A stretch of 64,000 nt of DNA from Synechococcus sp. JA-2-3B'a(2-13) (GCF_000013225.1 NC_007776.1:2114501-2178500), one strand, 5' to 3'; counted from the stretch's first letter, positions 9,986 to 18,868 are shown. The notes: a model not told the origin generated them from the sequence alone. Made by a program: numbers and translations.

Positions 9986-10320
9986 GTTAGGGACTCCAGA
10001 TATTGGCTGAGGTCTTCTTGAAGGCGAGAGAACTCCACTTCGGTGGAAAGGCGCAGCACCTTGGTTTTCAGAGTCACCAGCACCTTGGCTGCGTGGGGGC
10101 CAGCCCAGATGTTGGGGTTGCAGAACATCTCCAAGCTGAAATCTTCAGTAGGGTAACGAAACTCAACCGGCTCCTGAGGCTGCTGTCGGGAACGGATCTT
10201 GAGTCGCTCCAAGAGGATTTGCAGAGCCTTGTGCCATTGTTGTGCCGCCTCAGGCGAAAGGGAGAAACTGGCCGAGCCGGTTGCGAAGTTGAGGGCAAAC
10301 TGAGGAAAATGGGTAGTCAT
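9982..10320 (-). CDS. Conserved hypothetical protein coupled to ureE
   Basis: 112-aa soluble protein with no family I recognise. It starts MTTHFPQFALNF, has an amphipathic helix-like segment (AAQQWHKALQILLERLK) and ends in charged helical sequence. Its TGA overlaps the ureE start by 4 nt, which suggests a linked function, perhaps in nickel or urease maturation. That link is inferred from context only. Confidence 0.65.
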   Translation of the reverse strand: MTTHFPQFALNFATGSASFSLSPEAAQQWHKALQILLERLKIRSRQQPQEPVEFRYPTEDFSLEMFCNPNIWAGPHAAKVLVTLKTKVLRLSTEVEFSRLQEDLSQYLESLT

Positions 10321-10362
10321 GGAGGCCCGTACCGTTCGCGAAGCGTCCTTTGGAGGGCAGCA

Positions 10363-10689
10363 TTGGACAACAACAGTATCTTACGTCAGCTCTTGCTAAT
10401 GGGCGTGGGCACAACCACTCTGCTGGCAGAACAGTTGAGAAAGGCTGCCGACGACTTGGTGCAGAAGGGGCAGCTCAACCCAGAAGAGGCATCCAATGTC
10501 ATCAACAACCTGCTCAACCAGGTGAAGGCCGAGCAGAGTAACTTTGAATCCTACGTTCAGCGGCAGGTGCGCAACGTCCTGCAGGATCTGGGCGTGCCCC
10601 GCCAATCGGAAATGGACGAGCTGCGCGGGCGGCTGGATCGGCTGGAGCGGCAGGTGCGCAATTTGGAAAATCAGGTTTACCGCCGGTAG
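10363..10689 (+). CDS. Phasin-family / polyhydroxyalkanoate granule-like protein
   Basis: 108-aa helical protein. Residues 14-50 ([20 protein letters not shown] and following) and a C-terminal coiled coil with heptads of Leu and charged residues ([19 protein letters not shown]) match the small phasin-like family common in cyanobacteria. The best start is a TTG at 10363, with GGAGG 6 nt upstream; the only ATG in the region lies inside the conserved part. Binding to granules is inferred from the family name only. Confidence 0.75.
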   Translation: MDNNSILRQLLLMGVGTTTLLAEQLRKAADDLVQKGQLNPEEASNVINNLLNQVKAEQSNFESYVQRQVRNVLQDLGVPRQSEMDELRGRLDRLERQVRNLENQVYRR

Positions 10690-10796
10690 CCGAGCCAAGC
10701 CTTCCCCTTTTGCCGGCTTTCCTTTGCCGTTGGGCAGGGTTTTGCCGAACGTTGCGATACCCTGAAGTCCTCTCTGGGAGAATTCATCAAGTTCCC

Positions 10797-11399
10797 ATGT
10801 CAAGCGAAGTTTTGACCGTCACAGGCCGAGGGATCCCCCTGCTGGGCAACGACATCGACACCGATCGGATTATCCCGGCCCGCTTTTTGAAGTGCGTCAC
10901 TTTTGACGGCTTGGGCCAGCACGTGTTTGCCGACGACCGCGCCCAGGATCCCGGCCAACACCCCTTCGATCAGCCTCAGTACCAGGGATCCCAGATCCTT
11001 GTGGTCAATGCCAATTTTGGCTGTGGCTCCAGCCGGGAGCATGCCCCCCAAGCGCTGGCCAAATGGGGGATCCGCGCCCTCATTGGCGAAAGCTTTGCCG
11101 AGATCTTCTTCGGCAACTGCTTGGCCCTAGGGATCCCTTGTGTTACGGCACCCCCGGCTGTGATTCAAGCCCTGCAGAAGGCGGTGGCGGAAAATCCCCA
11201 GCTCCAGTTGACACTGGATCTGCCCAGCAAACAGGTGTGCTGGGGGGAGAACGCCGCTGCTGTGGAGATCCCCCAGGGAGCCTGGCAAATGCTGGTGCAG
11301 GGCACCTGGGACGCCACAGGACAACTGCTGGCCGCCCAAGCCCAGATTCAGCAAGTAGCCGCTTCTTTACCCTACGTGCGTTGGCAGCGAGCCCGTTGA
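10797..11399 (+). CDS. leuD: 3-isopropylmalate dehydratase small subunit
   Basis: Small (swivel) subunit of isopropylmalate isomerase, leucine biosynthesis, 200 aa. Conserved motifs are [15 protein letters not shown] near the N-terminus and [15 protein letters not shown]. The large subunit LeuC is not in the window. The TGA stop overlaps the TTG start of the next gene, so the two are likely co-translated. Confidence 0.94.
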   Translation: MSSEVLTVTGRGIPLLGNDIDTDRIIPARFLKCVTFDGLGQHVFADDRAQDPGQHPFDQPQYQGSQILVVNANFGCGSSREHAPQALAKWGIRALIGESFAEIFFGNCLALGIPCVTAPPAVIQALQKAVAENPQLQLTLDLPSKQVCWGENAAAVEIPQGAWQMLVQGTWDATGQLLAAQAQIQQVAASLPYVRWQRAR

Positions 11400-12451
11400 G
11401 CAATCCTCTCCCCCCTGATACCCATACATGGCTGGGCAGTGCCGACCCGGATTTTATGGATTTGGCGATCCGGGAGATAGAAGCTGCGGATCCAGAGGCT
11501 GCCGTGCAGCGGCTAAAGGAAGCACCTGGCTTGGTGTGGGTATGCAGCCAACGCTCATTTGCCGACCTGGCTGGGGCTTGGCAAGCTGACCCGCCCATTT
11601 TTTTGCGCCACATCTGCCCCATTCACCAAGAACGGCGGCTGGCCGAGGGATCCTTAGTTGAATTGCGCCTTGATGGGGAAATGTTGGCAGCCATTGACCC
11701 CGCCCTCAGCTTTTCGGTTCAGACGCGCCTGTTTGGAGAGCCGGCTCTCAAGCCCTTCCAGGTCAATGAAACCCTGGCCGAACAGGTGATGGCAGCGGTG
11801 GGATCCCCCCTGCAGGTCAAAGACCCCCAGCAGGTAATCTCGGTGGTGATCCTGGCTCAACCGATGGGCATTCGCGCTTGGCTGGGCCTATCCTTGGCTG
11901 CCCAGAACCTCTCCAACTGGGCCGGTGGGATCCATCGCTTTCGGCAGGATCCAGAGCAGATCAGCCGCTCCGAGTTTAAGCTGCTGGAGGCCATCCAGGT
12001 GTTTCAGATTCCCTTGGTGCCAGGGGGACAGGCTCTGGATCTGGGGGCAGCGCCGGGGGGATGGTCGCGCATTTTGCGTCTATATGGCCAGCAGGTCACG
12101 GCAGTGGATCCGGCGGACTTGGACGAGCGCCTCAGCCAAGATCCGGGGATCTGCCACCATCGCCTCAGCGCCCAAGCCTACTTGGCCCGTGGCCCAGGCC
12201 GGTTTCACCTGATCCTCAACGACATGCGGATGGATGGCCCGGCTTCTGCCCGCCTGATGGTGGCTTTTGCCCCCCATCTGCAGCCACAGGGGAGAGCTGT
12301 GATGACCCTGAAGTTACCTCGCCAACACCGCCTGCGGGTGCTGCGGCAAAGTTTGGAGATCTTGGGTAGTGCCTTCCCCTTGGTGAGGGCCCGCCACCTG
12401 TTTCACAACCGCAGCGAAGTCACCCTCTACTTGGGGATCCCTGCCCCTTAA
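11396..12451 (+). CDS. RlmM/FtsJ-like SAM-dependent RNA 2'-O-methyltransferase
   Basis: 351-aa protein with an N-terminal THUMP-like region and a C-terminal Rossmann methyltransferase domain. Motif I is [10 protein letters not shown]. The FtsJ-type catalytic Asp and Lys probably lie in LNDMRMDG and MTLKLP. This resembles RlmM, which methylates C2498 of 23S rRNA, although the substrate here is unproven. No ATG precedes the conserved region; a TTG at 11396 overlapping the leuD stop (TTGA) is the likely start. Confidence 0.82.
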   Translation: MSNPLPPDTHTWLGSADPDFMDLAIREIEAADPEAAVQRLKEAPGLVWVCSQRSFADLAGAWQADPPIFLRHICPIHQERRLAEGSLVELRLDGEMLAAIDPALSFSVQTRLFGEPALKPFQVNETLAEQVMAAVGSPLQVKDPQQVISVVILAQPMGIRAWLGLSLAAQNLSNWAGGIHRFRQDPEQISRSEFKLLEAIQVFQIPLVPGGQALDLGAAPGGWSRILRLYGQQVTAVDPADLDERLSQDPGICHHRLSAQAYLARGPGRFHLILNDMRMDGPASARLMVAFAPHLQPQGRAVMTLKLPRQHRLRVLRQSLEILGSAFPLVRARHLFHNRSEVTLYLGIPAP

Positions 12452-12642
12452 TCTGCCGTTTCCACCACCTGAATCTCCCGACGGAGCACCATTTCGCGAA
12501 TGGACTCCAGCAAGCCTATCTCTTCGGGGGAGATTTTGCCGTCCGACCGGATGGCGTTGACGATTTGATCCACCTCTGTGCGGGTGAGCTTTTTGTCTTC
12601 CAGCGCTCGATCCACCAGCGCTTGCAATTGCGAAAACTCCAT
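12448..12642 (-). CDS. Small conserved hypothetical protein (helical, EF-hand-like loop)
   Basis: 64-aa acidic protein starting MEFSQLQALVDRALEDKK. The segment NAIRSDGKISPEE looks like a single EF-hand or TerB-like helix-loop-helix. It is convergent with the methyltransferase gene and overlaps its 3' end by 4 nt. Function unknown. Confidence 0.65.
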   Translation of the reverse strand: MEFSQLQALVDRALEDKKLTRTEVDQIVNAIRSDGKISPEEIGLLESIREMVLRREIQVVETAD

Positions 12643-12781
12643 AAGGCTCCTCTTGCTTGAACAGGTCTTGTCGCCTCATCTCCTCATCCAAGCTACCCGC
12701 CCTGACCCAAATCTCCTGCAAGCGCAAGATTCTCTTCAGGTATCCTAAAGAAAACGTGAAACCCACCGAGAGGAAGACATC

Positions 12782-13021
12782 ATGGCTGGCCCGGATCCCA
12801 GGAGCACTGCGCACGATTGCGCCACCCTCTGTCGAGATGGCTGTGTCTTGGGAGAGGACTGCCCCCACCGAGAGGCGGCTCGCCAAGCCGTGGCCTTTGT
12901 CATGAGCACCGACTGGGAGACCTTGATGCGGATCGCCGAATCCAAGAACCTACCCAAAAGCTCCCCTCAGGAAGAGATGGATCCCCTGCAGTTTTTGGAG
13001 AATTACCGCTTGGGCGGGTAA
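12782..13021 (+). CDS. Small cysteine-rich conserved hypothetical protein
   Basis: 79-aa protein with four cysteines near the N-terminus in the pattern DCATLCRDGCVLGEDC, suggesting a metal or Fe-S site. The C-terminal part is helical and charged. The ATG at 12782 has GAGAGGAAG just upstream. I do not recognise a named family. Confidence 0.7.
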   Translation: MAGPDPRSTAHDCATLCRDGCVLGEDCPHREAARQAVAFVMSTDWETLMRIAESKNLPKSSPQEEMDPLQFLENYRLGG

Positions 13022-13111
13022 GCCCCAACCAGTCTCCCTAAGGACAAGGGATCCCTGCTGAGGATCCAGGGGTTTTGAGCCATACTGAGTTAGGTGGGAT
13101 CCCTGGATTCT

Positions 13112-13525
13112 ATGGTTTGGCCTTGGATCATCATCGGGTTAGTCCTCATTTCTGCCGAATTGTTTTTGCCAGAATTGGTTGCCAGCTCGGTGGGGCTGGC
13201 GGCGCTCTTGGCGGGGCTTTTGGCTTATTTGGGGCTGCCGATCTGGGTACAATTTGCCAGCTGGATTGGGGCATCGGTGGTGTTGATTATCCTCAGCCGC
13301 CGTCTGGTGCCCCATGGATCGGTTCAGGTAGAGGAATCTCGCGAGGCGCGGGCAATCACCCCCATTCCCCCAGGCGAACGGGGGCGGGTTTCTTATCTGG
13401 GTTCCACCTGGAACGCCAAGTGCAGCATTCCCAACCTAGAAATCCAAGCCGGACAGGAGCTCTACGTGGTGGAGCGACAGGGGAATACCCTCATTGTCAT
13501 GCCGGCCAAGATGCTCAAGTCGTAA
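13112..13525 (+). CDS. NfeD-family membrane protein
   Basis: 137 aa. Two or three hydrophobic segments (WPWIIIGLVLISAELFLPE, then VGLAALLAGLLAYL and WIGASVVLIIL) are followed by a soluble OB-fold domain beginning near RGRVSYLGSTW. This is the short NfeD architecture. Such proteins usually partner a stomatin/SPFH protein, but none is adjacent. A GTG at 13094 is an alternative start. The stop codon TAA lies in the terminal bases of the downstream tnpB element, so the insertion may define the present C-terminus. Confidence 0.85.
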   Translation: MVWPWIIIGLVLISAELFLPELVASSVGLAALLAGLLAYLGLPIWVQFASWIGASVVLIILSRRLVPHGSVQVEESREARAITPIPPGERGRVSYLGSTWNAKCSIPNLEIQAGQELYVVERQGNTLIVMPAKMLKS

Positions 13526-13526
13526 A

Positions 13527-14738
13527 CTACCCGACCCTGACTGCTTCGCAGTACAGGGCGGGCTTTTGGTAGCCCTGCAGTTGGCAAGCCAACCACGAAC
13601 CTCTAGGCTGGTTTACAGCAGCCCCCAAAAGCGCAATCACCTTCGCACCGTTAAAATCCGCATCCCCTTCCCAACCGCAGTGCCCGCATTTGAACTGCTT
13701 ACCCTTGCGATAGGATTGAGCGGAGTCGGGATGAATATGCAGGCACTTGTGGCAGATCTGCGAGGTATAGGCCGCAGGGACAGCTACCACTTTGACACCC
13801 GCCCTCACAGCCTTGTATTCGATAAACCGCCGCAGCTGGTAGAACGCCCAGCTATTGCTACGCCGCCGCTCCTCACGACTGCGGGGGTGTTGATTGGTGC
13901 GTTCTCGAATGCCGCTTAAGTCCTCAATTGCAATGCAGGCAGAAAGAGATTTTGCTGTTTTAACGATGCTCTTAGCGATACTGTGGTTCACCCAAGCTTG
14001 AAAGCGCCTCTCCTTGCCAGACAGCCGTTGCAACAGTTCTCTGCATCTGCGCCGCGAACTGCGTGTGCCCTTACTGGCTTTGCGTTGGAGTGCCGCCCTC
14101 AGCTTGGAGTAGTGGTCTCGTACCTTGTTTAACTGCTGTCCATTCCAGTTCTTCCCCTCTGAGGTATGAGCGATATCTATCCTTCCCAAATCCACCCCGA
14201 TCACCTTGTCGGTATCTTGTTGCTTGGGTGGTTTTTTCTCTACGCAAATCTGGATGTAGTAGGAGCCATCTTTGCGCTGGACTAGGGTGGCCGATTTGGG
14301 GTTAGAGCCAGCCAGCATTCCCCTCTGGTAGTTGCCAATGGCTAGCTCAAAGCGTTCTCTTCCATCAACCGTGGCAAGCGACACTGTCCAGTCTTTCTCG
14401 CGAAACGAGAAGATACGTGCATCGTAGGTAACGAACCTACGCTTGAACTCTTTAACTGGACGGTTGCGCTGTCTCGCCACTTTGCGAGCGCCTGCCACCC
14501 GTCTGCAGACCTGCTGGGCCAGATTACTGGACAAGCCAAACCGAGCGCGAATCTGGTAATAGCAAAGGGATTGGAGTTTGACTGCGTTGACTACTTTTTC
14601 TGGTGTGTTTTGGTTGACCCAGTTCAACGCCTGCACAAAGGCATCCATTGTCGCATCCAACTTTGCGGCCTGCGACTGGGACACCTTGAGCTTGCAAGCT
14701 ACAGTCAGGGCTTGGGTCATGCGCCGATTGTACTTCAT
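13527..14738 (-). CDS. tnpB: RNA-guided nuclease TnpB of IS605-type element, copy 1
   Basis: TnpB (OrfB) of 403 aa, with an RuvC-like catalytic core split as VIGVDLGRIDIAHT (Asp), ACIAIEDLSGI (Glu) and GDADFNGAKVIA (Asp). A Zn finger of type CHKC...CGHC precedes the last motif. All expected catalytic residues are present, so the protein could be active. The C-terminus extends about 14 residues beyond that of copy 2, translating the right-end hairpin (KPALYCEAVRVG). The start at MKYN is chosen by comparison with copy 2; an internal Met (MTQALTV) is an alternative. Confidence 0.88.
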   Translation of the reverse strand: MKYNRRMTQALTVACKLKVSQSQAAKLDATMDAFVQALNWVNQNTPEKVVNAVKLQSLCYYQIRARFGLSSNLAQQVCRRVAGARKVARQRNRPVKEFKRRFVTYDARIFSFREKDWTVSLATVDGRERFELAIGNYQRGMLAGSNPKSATLVQRKDGSYYIQICVEKKPPKQQDTDKVIGVDLGRIDIAHTSEGKNWNGQQLNKVRDHYSKLRAALQRKASKGTRSSRRRCRELLQRLSGKERRFQAWVNHSIAKSIVKTAKSLSACIAIEDLSGIRERTNQHPRSREERRRSNSWAFYQLRRFIEYKAVRAGVKVVAVPAAYTSQICHKCLHIHPDSAQSYRKGKQFKCGHCGWEGDADFNGAKVIALLGAAVNQPRGSWLACQLQGYQKPALYCEAVRVG

Positions 14739-14765
14739 CAAGGAAGGCCGCATTCCTCTCGGCAC

Positions 14766-14820
14766 TGACCCTGGATAGTGGTGAGTGGGTAGTGACTAGC
14801 CACTAGTCACTAGCCACTAA
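14766..14820. repeat. Expanded TAGTGACTAGCCACTA-type repeat in the tnpB element left end
   Basis: The sequence between the two arms of the left-end hairpin is a run of overlapping direct and inverted copies of GTGACTAGCCACTA-like words. It could fold into a long AT-rich hairpin. Copy 2 has only CCCTACGGGT at this place. Confidence 0.6.
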
Positions 14821-14953
14821 TGTAGAGTGCGGGGCTCCTGCGGGCTCTAGCTGAAGCGGACAGATTCTTTTGTTCCCCTGTTGATCTGAGCGAGGGATCC
14901 CTGCTTAGGGGTGCATCGGAGGCGGGGATCTGGCATAATCACAAAAGTTAAGC

Positions 14954-15027
14954 CGGGATGTAGCGCAGCTTGGTAGCGCATCTGCTTTGGGAGCAGAGGG
15001 CCGCAGGTTCAAATCCTGTCATCCCGA
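14954..15027 (+). tRNA. tRNA-Pro (anticodon TGG)
   Basis: A 74-nt cloverleaf starts CGGGATG and ends CATCCCGA, with a 7-bp acceptor stem. The D-arm is AGCGCAGCTTGGTAGCGC and the anticodon arm reads CTGCTTTGGGAGCAG, with anticodon TGG. The T-arm is GCAGGTTCAAATCCTGT. CCA is not encoded. It lies just outside the first tnpB element. Confidence 0.96.
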
Positions 15028-15196
15028 TCCTGACTGCGACGGGAATTGAGCCGTTTACGCTATTGACCGAGAGTTTCCCACCTATCCAGAGCCCCGCAGC
15101 CAAAACCCGCATCTATCGGCAGGGGTGCAGTCTTTGTCTTGAAGGCGCAAGAAGCAAACTCTTCGATTCTTCGATGCCATGAAAGAAATGGGCGGA

Positions 15197-15571
15197 TCAG
15201 GCAGCCAAGCGGGATCCCTCGTAGCCAGGCCAAGGAGAAGCAAGCACAAAAAAGGCAGGGTTAACTTGCCCCTGCCGAGAAGATCGAGAGTTGAGAGCTT
15301 GCTCTCGTTGTCGTAATCGTTGCATCAAGGCGCGGTTCCGTTTGTCCAGTTGGCGCTTGCGTGCCGATCCCCCACGACCGCGACGGTTTCTGCCCTGATG
15401 GCGAGGAGATTCATGAGATTTCAACAGCATGGGATTCCCCTGATAAACTAAACAGTCCTGCCTGATTCTAAACGAAACCTCAGCAACTGGCCACAAGACT
15501 GGCGGCGCAAGCTGCGGCATTTGCGGCTGGGGATAGGCCGTCTTTGTCAATTTATTCGCATCATTCGGCAT
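15197..15571 (-). CDS. Hypothetical basic protein downstream of RecB-like nuclease
   Basis: 124-aa protein rich in Arg and Gln (RNRRGRGGSARKRQLDKRNR), possibly nucleic-acid binding. The start ATG at 15571 overlaps the stop of the upstream nuclease gene by 11 nt, favouring a real coupled gene. No homologue known to me. Confidence 0.45.
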   Translation of the reverse strand: MPNDANKLTKTAYPQPQMPQLAPPVLWPVAEVSFRIRQDCLVYQGNPMLLKSHESPRHQGRNRRGRGGSARKRQLDKRNRALMQRLRQREQALNSRSSRQGQVNPAFFVLASPWPGYEGSRLAA

Positions 15572-17186
15572 GGAGGACTCCTTGGGACAGCCAGTCTTTT
15601 AGGCGGTGGGTAGCCCGGCAGTCATCCTCGTTGTAGATAATCGAGTGCTCCAAATATCTGCGCTCCCGAGTTTCCAGCCATTGGCTATACCAATAAATGG
15701 ACTGGGCGCCATTGGCATCAGGCAGACGCCACTGAAACCCCAACCAGCGGGCGATGTTTTTCAGGGAATAGCTCTCGATCGGCAGCACCACCGAGCGTTG
15801 CACCCAGGCCTGTAAATCCACAAAGCGCTGCAACAACTGCCGCAGCTGTCGGGGATCCGTGCGGTATTGCTCCCCCAGCCGTCGGCAGGTCTGCACTTCA
15901 AAGCCGTGAAAGTGGTAGATGGGAGCGTCAGGATAGCGTTGTGCCAGTTGCAAGAATTGCTCCCAAGCTTGCCTTTCTTCCCGCGGCTCGGCGGCCAGGC
16001 AACTGTGATAGCTCGCAACCTTTTTCCCCTCGGCTTGCTCCACCACCAGCAGCCCCAGCAGATAGGCGACGTTGTGGCGGGGATCCGCCTCGATATCGAA
16101 GTACAGCTCTACGGGTGTGGTGGGCAGGGTTTCCGGGGGGGATTGAATCCAGAGAGGCTGCCGGCTGAGGGTGGCACGGGCTTGCAGCTGCAGTTGCAGG
16201 GCCACGCCGGATCCCAACTTGGGAATGGCTTGCAACCTATCCAACTGAGCGTTGGCCAGGGCTTCAATCGAGTGGATCCCCGCCTCTTGCAAAAGGGGAT
16301 AGCGGGATCCCGTTACGCCCGGCAGCAGGCTGAGGGGTTGAGCGGCGGCGTTCAACTGCCGACAATGCTCCCGCCAGTGGCAAAGATGGCAGCGGCTGCG
16401 GGCCATGAACACCTGCGGTGGTTCCGGCTGGTTGAGGGAGTGCAGGTACTCCTGCAGCAATTGCCGCACCTGTGCTCGTCGGCGGCTCAGGTGGACGGGG
16501 TGCCACTTCCCATCTTTCAGGATCAAAATGCCCCGCTTGGGAACGTTTCCCTGCAGGGATCCGAGCAACTCTGCCTGCAAAGCCAGCAACAATTCGTATT
16601 CCGGTTTGGGGCGTTTGCCGATACGAATATGAACCGGCAGGTAAGAGGATCGGGCGGCGTGGCGACTTCTGCCAACGAGAGCGGGATCCCGAATCAGCAG
16701 ATCCAGGGAGCTGCTCACCCAAACTGAACGTCCCTCTGGAACAGCTTCAGGCGGCAACGCAAGAGCGGGCACCATCTCGCAGTCTTCTGGGGCAGGGATG
16801 GGATCCCTTGGAGAGGAGGAGTGAGGGACAGGTTCAGAAGCAAGCTGCAACAGCTCTGCCTCAGCAGTACAGTTGAGATCTTCCTGCGGTTGCCAAAACA
16901 GCTCTGCGGCAATCCGTCCGCCGTAGATCCGCTCCGCCCCGTCGGCCATGGCTGCCAAGAGAGCTTCATTGCCCGGCGCAACCTGTTCTCCGGGGAATCG
17001 CTCAAACACAGCGGCTGCCAGGGCTTGGCGATCCCGCCGCCATTGCTCCAGCAGGTTGTCCGGCGGCAGCTTGGCCTCTTGAGGGCCAAAGCGATCCAGG
17101 TAAGGCAAGCGTCGGCAACGAAAGAAAGCAAACAGCTCCTCAGCCTCAACAGAACCCTGTCCTGCTGCTGCAACCTGGCACTCCAA
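15561..17186 (-). CDS. TM0106-family RecB-like nuclease
   Basis: 541-aa protein. The N-terminal RecB-type PD-(D/E)XK region includes a Cys cluster (CHLCHWREHCRQL). It is followed by a helix-hairpin-helix-like segment (GSRYPLLQEAGIHSIEALANAQ) and a C-terminal RNase H-like exonuclease domain (LYFDIEADP ... DCRATHRLKDWL). This is the layout of the TM0106 family. There is no ATG in the proper place; TTG at 17186 opens the frame shortly before the conserved EELFAFFRCRRLPYLDRF. Role in DNA repair is inferred. Confidence 0.85.
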   Translation of the reverse strand: MECQVAAAGQGSVEAEELFAFFRCRRLPYLDRFGPQEAKLPPDNLLEQWRRDRQALAAAVFERFPGEQVAPGNEALLAAMADGAERIYGGRIAAELFWQPQEDLNCTAEAELLQLASEPVPHSSSPRDPIPAPEDCEMVPALALPPEAVPEGRSVWVSSSLDLLIRDPALVGRSRHAARSSYLPVHIRIGKRPKPEYELLLALQAELLGSLQGNVPKRGILILKDGKWHPVHLSRRRAQVRQLLQEYLHSLNQPEPPQVFMARSRCHLCHWREHCRQLNAAAQPLSLLPGVTGSRYPLLQEAGIHSIEALANAQLDRLQAIPKLGSGVALQLQLQARATLSRQPLWIQSPPETLPTTPVELYFDIEADPRHNVAYLLGLLVVEQAEGKKVASYHSCLAAEPREERQAWEQFLQLAQRYPDAPIYHFHGFEVQTCRRLGEQYRTDPRQLRQLLQRFVDLQAWVQRSVVLPIESYSLKNIARWLGFQWRLPDANGAQSIYWYSQWLETRERRYLEHSIIYNEDDCRATHRLKDWLSQGVLHAE

Positions 17187-17246
17187 CGGTGGAAAACCTC
17201 AGCTCTGCTGCCATTGTGGCACGCCCCCAGGTTGCCCTCTGATCCT

Positions 17247-17525
17247 TCAAGACTTGGGATCCTGAGTGGGCAGGAGATGGGCAATAATGCGCTCAATCAT
17301 CTCAGATTGGCGACGAGCTGTATCGGCTTGCTGTTGACATATTGCCTTTAACTCTCCCAGCCAAGTGCTCTGCTCCTGGGATATCAGCACCTGTTGTTGA
17401 ACAATGGCTTTCAGATGGGTTAGGTCATCCTTGACGAAGCTGACGGTCTCGGCCAGGGTCAACACAGCCCCAACCAGGCGATCCAGCCGGAAGTCAATTT
17501 GGTCGAATCGGTCTTTGCTCTGCAT
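17247..17525 (-). CDS. Hypothetical coiled-coil protein
   Basis: 92 aa beginning MQSKDRFDQIDFRLDRLV. It is predominantly heptad-like and Gln/Leu-rich, resembling small cyanobacterial coiled-coil proteins sometimes associated with Uma2 or transposon regions. The ATG at 17525 is followed by a continuous frame to a stop near 17247. Function unknown. Confidence 0.6.
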   Translation of the reverse strand: MQSKDRFDQIDFRLDRLVGAVLTLAETVSFVKDDLTHLKAIVQQQVLISQEQSTWLGELKAICQQQADTARRQSEMIERIIAHLLPTQDPKS

Positions 17526-17923
17526 TTTCCTTACATTGGTTAGTAGAGGGTATCGGTGGGCGCTGAAGGGAAGTCACTTCACCAAGAAAAAGCCCCAAGC
17601 CGAACAGTCAGCCCGCTCAAGCTTGTGTCTTTATTGTTACCCGTACGTACAGATACAGCACTAGCTATTTAGTGCGACTTCCCCTATCTGCTGTACGATC
17701 ACGCCCTGCCCTGCGGACGTAACTCACCCTTCAGGTGCAATGTGCACTATTTTGCAGAGCTTGGAGAAAAACCACAGGGAACGAGATCACAGCCACGGAA
17801 GACTTGAAGGGATAGCATAAACTACTGCCAAGGGCAGGGATCCCTGATAAGACCTGCAGCTTGCTGACACGGCTGGCGTATGCTGGAGAATAAAGATTTC
17901 TTTACACTTTACCGGAGCAGACT
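17526..17923. other. Gene-free stretch upstream of an ABC ATPase
   Basis: About 400 bp with no coding frame I can support. It contains only short AT-rich pieces and the presumed promoter of the GTG-started gene at 17924. Confidence 0.5.
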
Positions 17924-18817
17924 GTGACAGCTCTTTCGACGGCCCCAACCTTGCCCCAAACCAAGACGGTGGCGGTGGAAATGCAGGGGGTGTGGAAGCG
18001 CTTTGGGCAGCAGGTTGCCGTTCAAGATTTGAGCCTGCAGATCCCCCAGGGGGAAGTGTTTGCCCTGTTGGGGCCCAACGGCGCCGGCAAATCCACCACC
18101 ATCCGCATGCTTACTAGCCTTACCCGACCCAGCCAGGGATCCATCCGGGTGGGGGGGTATGACGTGGTGCGGGATCCGGTGGCGGTGCGGCAGCAAATTG
18201 GCGTAGTTCTGCAGCCTATCACCCTAGAGGCAGAGCTGACCGTTTGGGAAAACCTGGAGTTCCACGGGCGTATGCACCACATCCCCAACCCAGAGCGGCA
18301 ACGGCGCATCGATGAATGGCTGGAGTATGTGCGGCTGGCGGATCGCCGGCAAGACAAAGTGAAAACCCTCTCAGGGGGAATGAAACGACGCTTGCAGGTG
18401 GCCAGGGCGTTACTGCATCGCCCCCAGATTTTGTTTTTGGACGAGCCCACCGTCGGGTTGGATCCCCAGGCGCGGCGGCTGTTGTGGGAGATCTTGCGGG
18501 ATCTCAATCGGCAGGGCATGACCTTGCTGATTACCACCCACTACATGGAGGAGGCAGAAGAGCTGTGCGACCGCATTGGCATCATGGATGGGGGAAGGTT
18601 AATCGAGTTGGGCAGCACCGAGCAACTGCGGGCCAAGTATGGAGAGGCCCTGCTGGTGCGATCCTGTCCTGGCCGGGAGGTGGAGTACACCTTTTTCCCC
18701 AGCTTGGCGGAAGCTCAGCGGCAGTTGGAAGCTGAACCTGACAAAACCGGCCTCATGGTGCGCCCGGCCAACTTAGAAGACATTTTTGTGCGTTTGACAG
18801 GCCGCCGCTTGGATTAA
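17924..18817 (+). CDS. ABC transporter ATP-binding protein (multidrug/DrrA type)
   Basis: 297-aa ATPase with Walker A GPNGAGKST, signature LSGGMKRRLQVARALL, Walker B ILFLDEPTVGLD and the H-loop TTHYMEEAEEL. The C-terminal extension with RPANLEDIFVRLTGRRL is typical of DrrA/NodI-type exporters. A GTG start is supported by GGAG 7 nt upstream. No permease gene follows, so the membrane partner must be encoded elsewhere. Confidence 0.9.
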   Translation: MTALSTAPTLPQTKTVAVEMQGVWKRFGQQVAVQDLSLQIPQGEVFALLGPNGAGKSTTIRMLTSLTRPSQGSIRVGGYDVVRDPVAVRQQIGVVLQPITLEAELTVWENLEFHGRMHHIPNPERQRRIDEWLEYVRLADRRQDKVKTLSGGMKRRLQVARALLHRPQILFLDEPTVGLDPQARRLLWEILRDLNRQGMTLLITTHYMEEAEELCDRIGIMDGGRLIELGSTEQLRAKYGEALLVRSCPGREVEYTFFPSLAEAQRQLEAEPDKTGLMVRPANLEDIFVRLTGRRLD

Positions 18818-18823
18818 CGGGCC

Positions 18824-18868
18824 CTCACCCCTGGCCCCTCTCCCAACGTGAAGAGGGGAGAGTTATTT
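18824..18868. terminator. Likely bidirectional terminator between convergent genes
   Basis: An inverted repeat with arms CTCTCCC and GGGGAGAG lies in the 56-bp gap between the converging ABC ATPase and response-regulator genes. A short T run follows (GAGTTATTT). Confidence 0.5.

Larger units (their letters stand above)
13522..14842 (-). mobile_element. IS605-type element with tnpB only, copy 1
   Basis: Boundaries come from comparing this copy with the second at 53817-55087; both run from GTAAACTACCC at the low-coordinate (right) end to CTCCTGCG at the other end. The right end has an imperfect hairpin around CCTGACTGCTTCGCAGTACA. No TnpA Y1 transposase is present, so mobility would need one in trans. 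In this copy the left-end hairpin carries a roughly 45-bp expansion of TAGTGACTAGCCAC-like sequence, absent from copy 2. The exact left boundary is uncertain by several bases. Confidence 0.8.
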
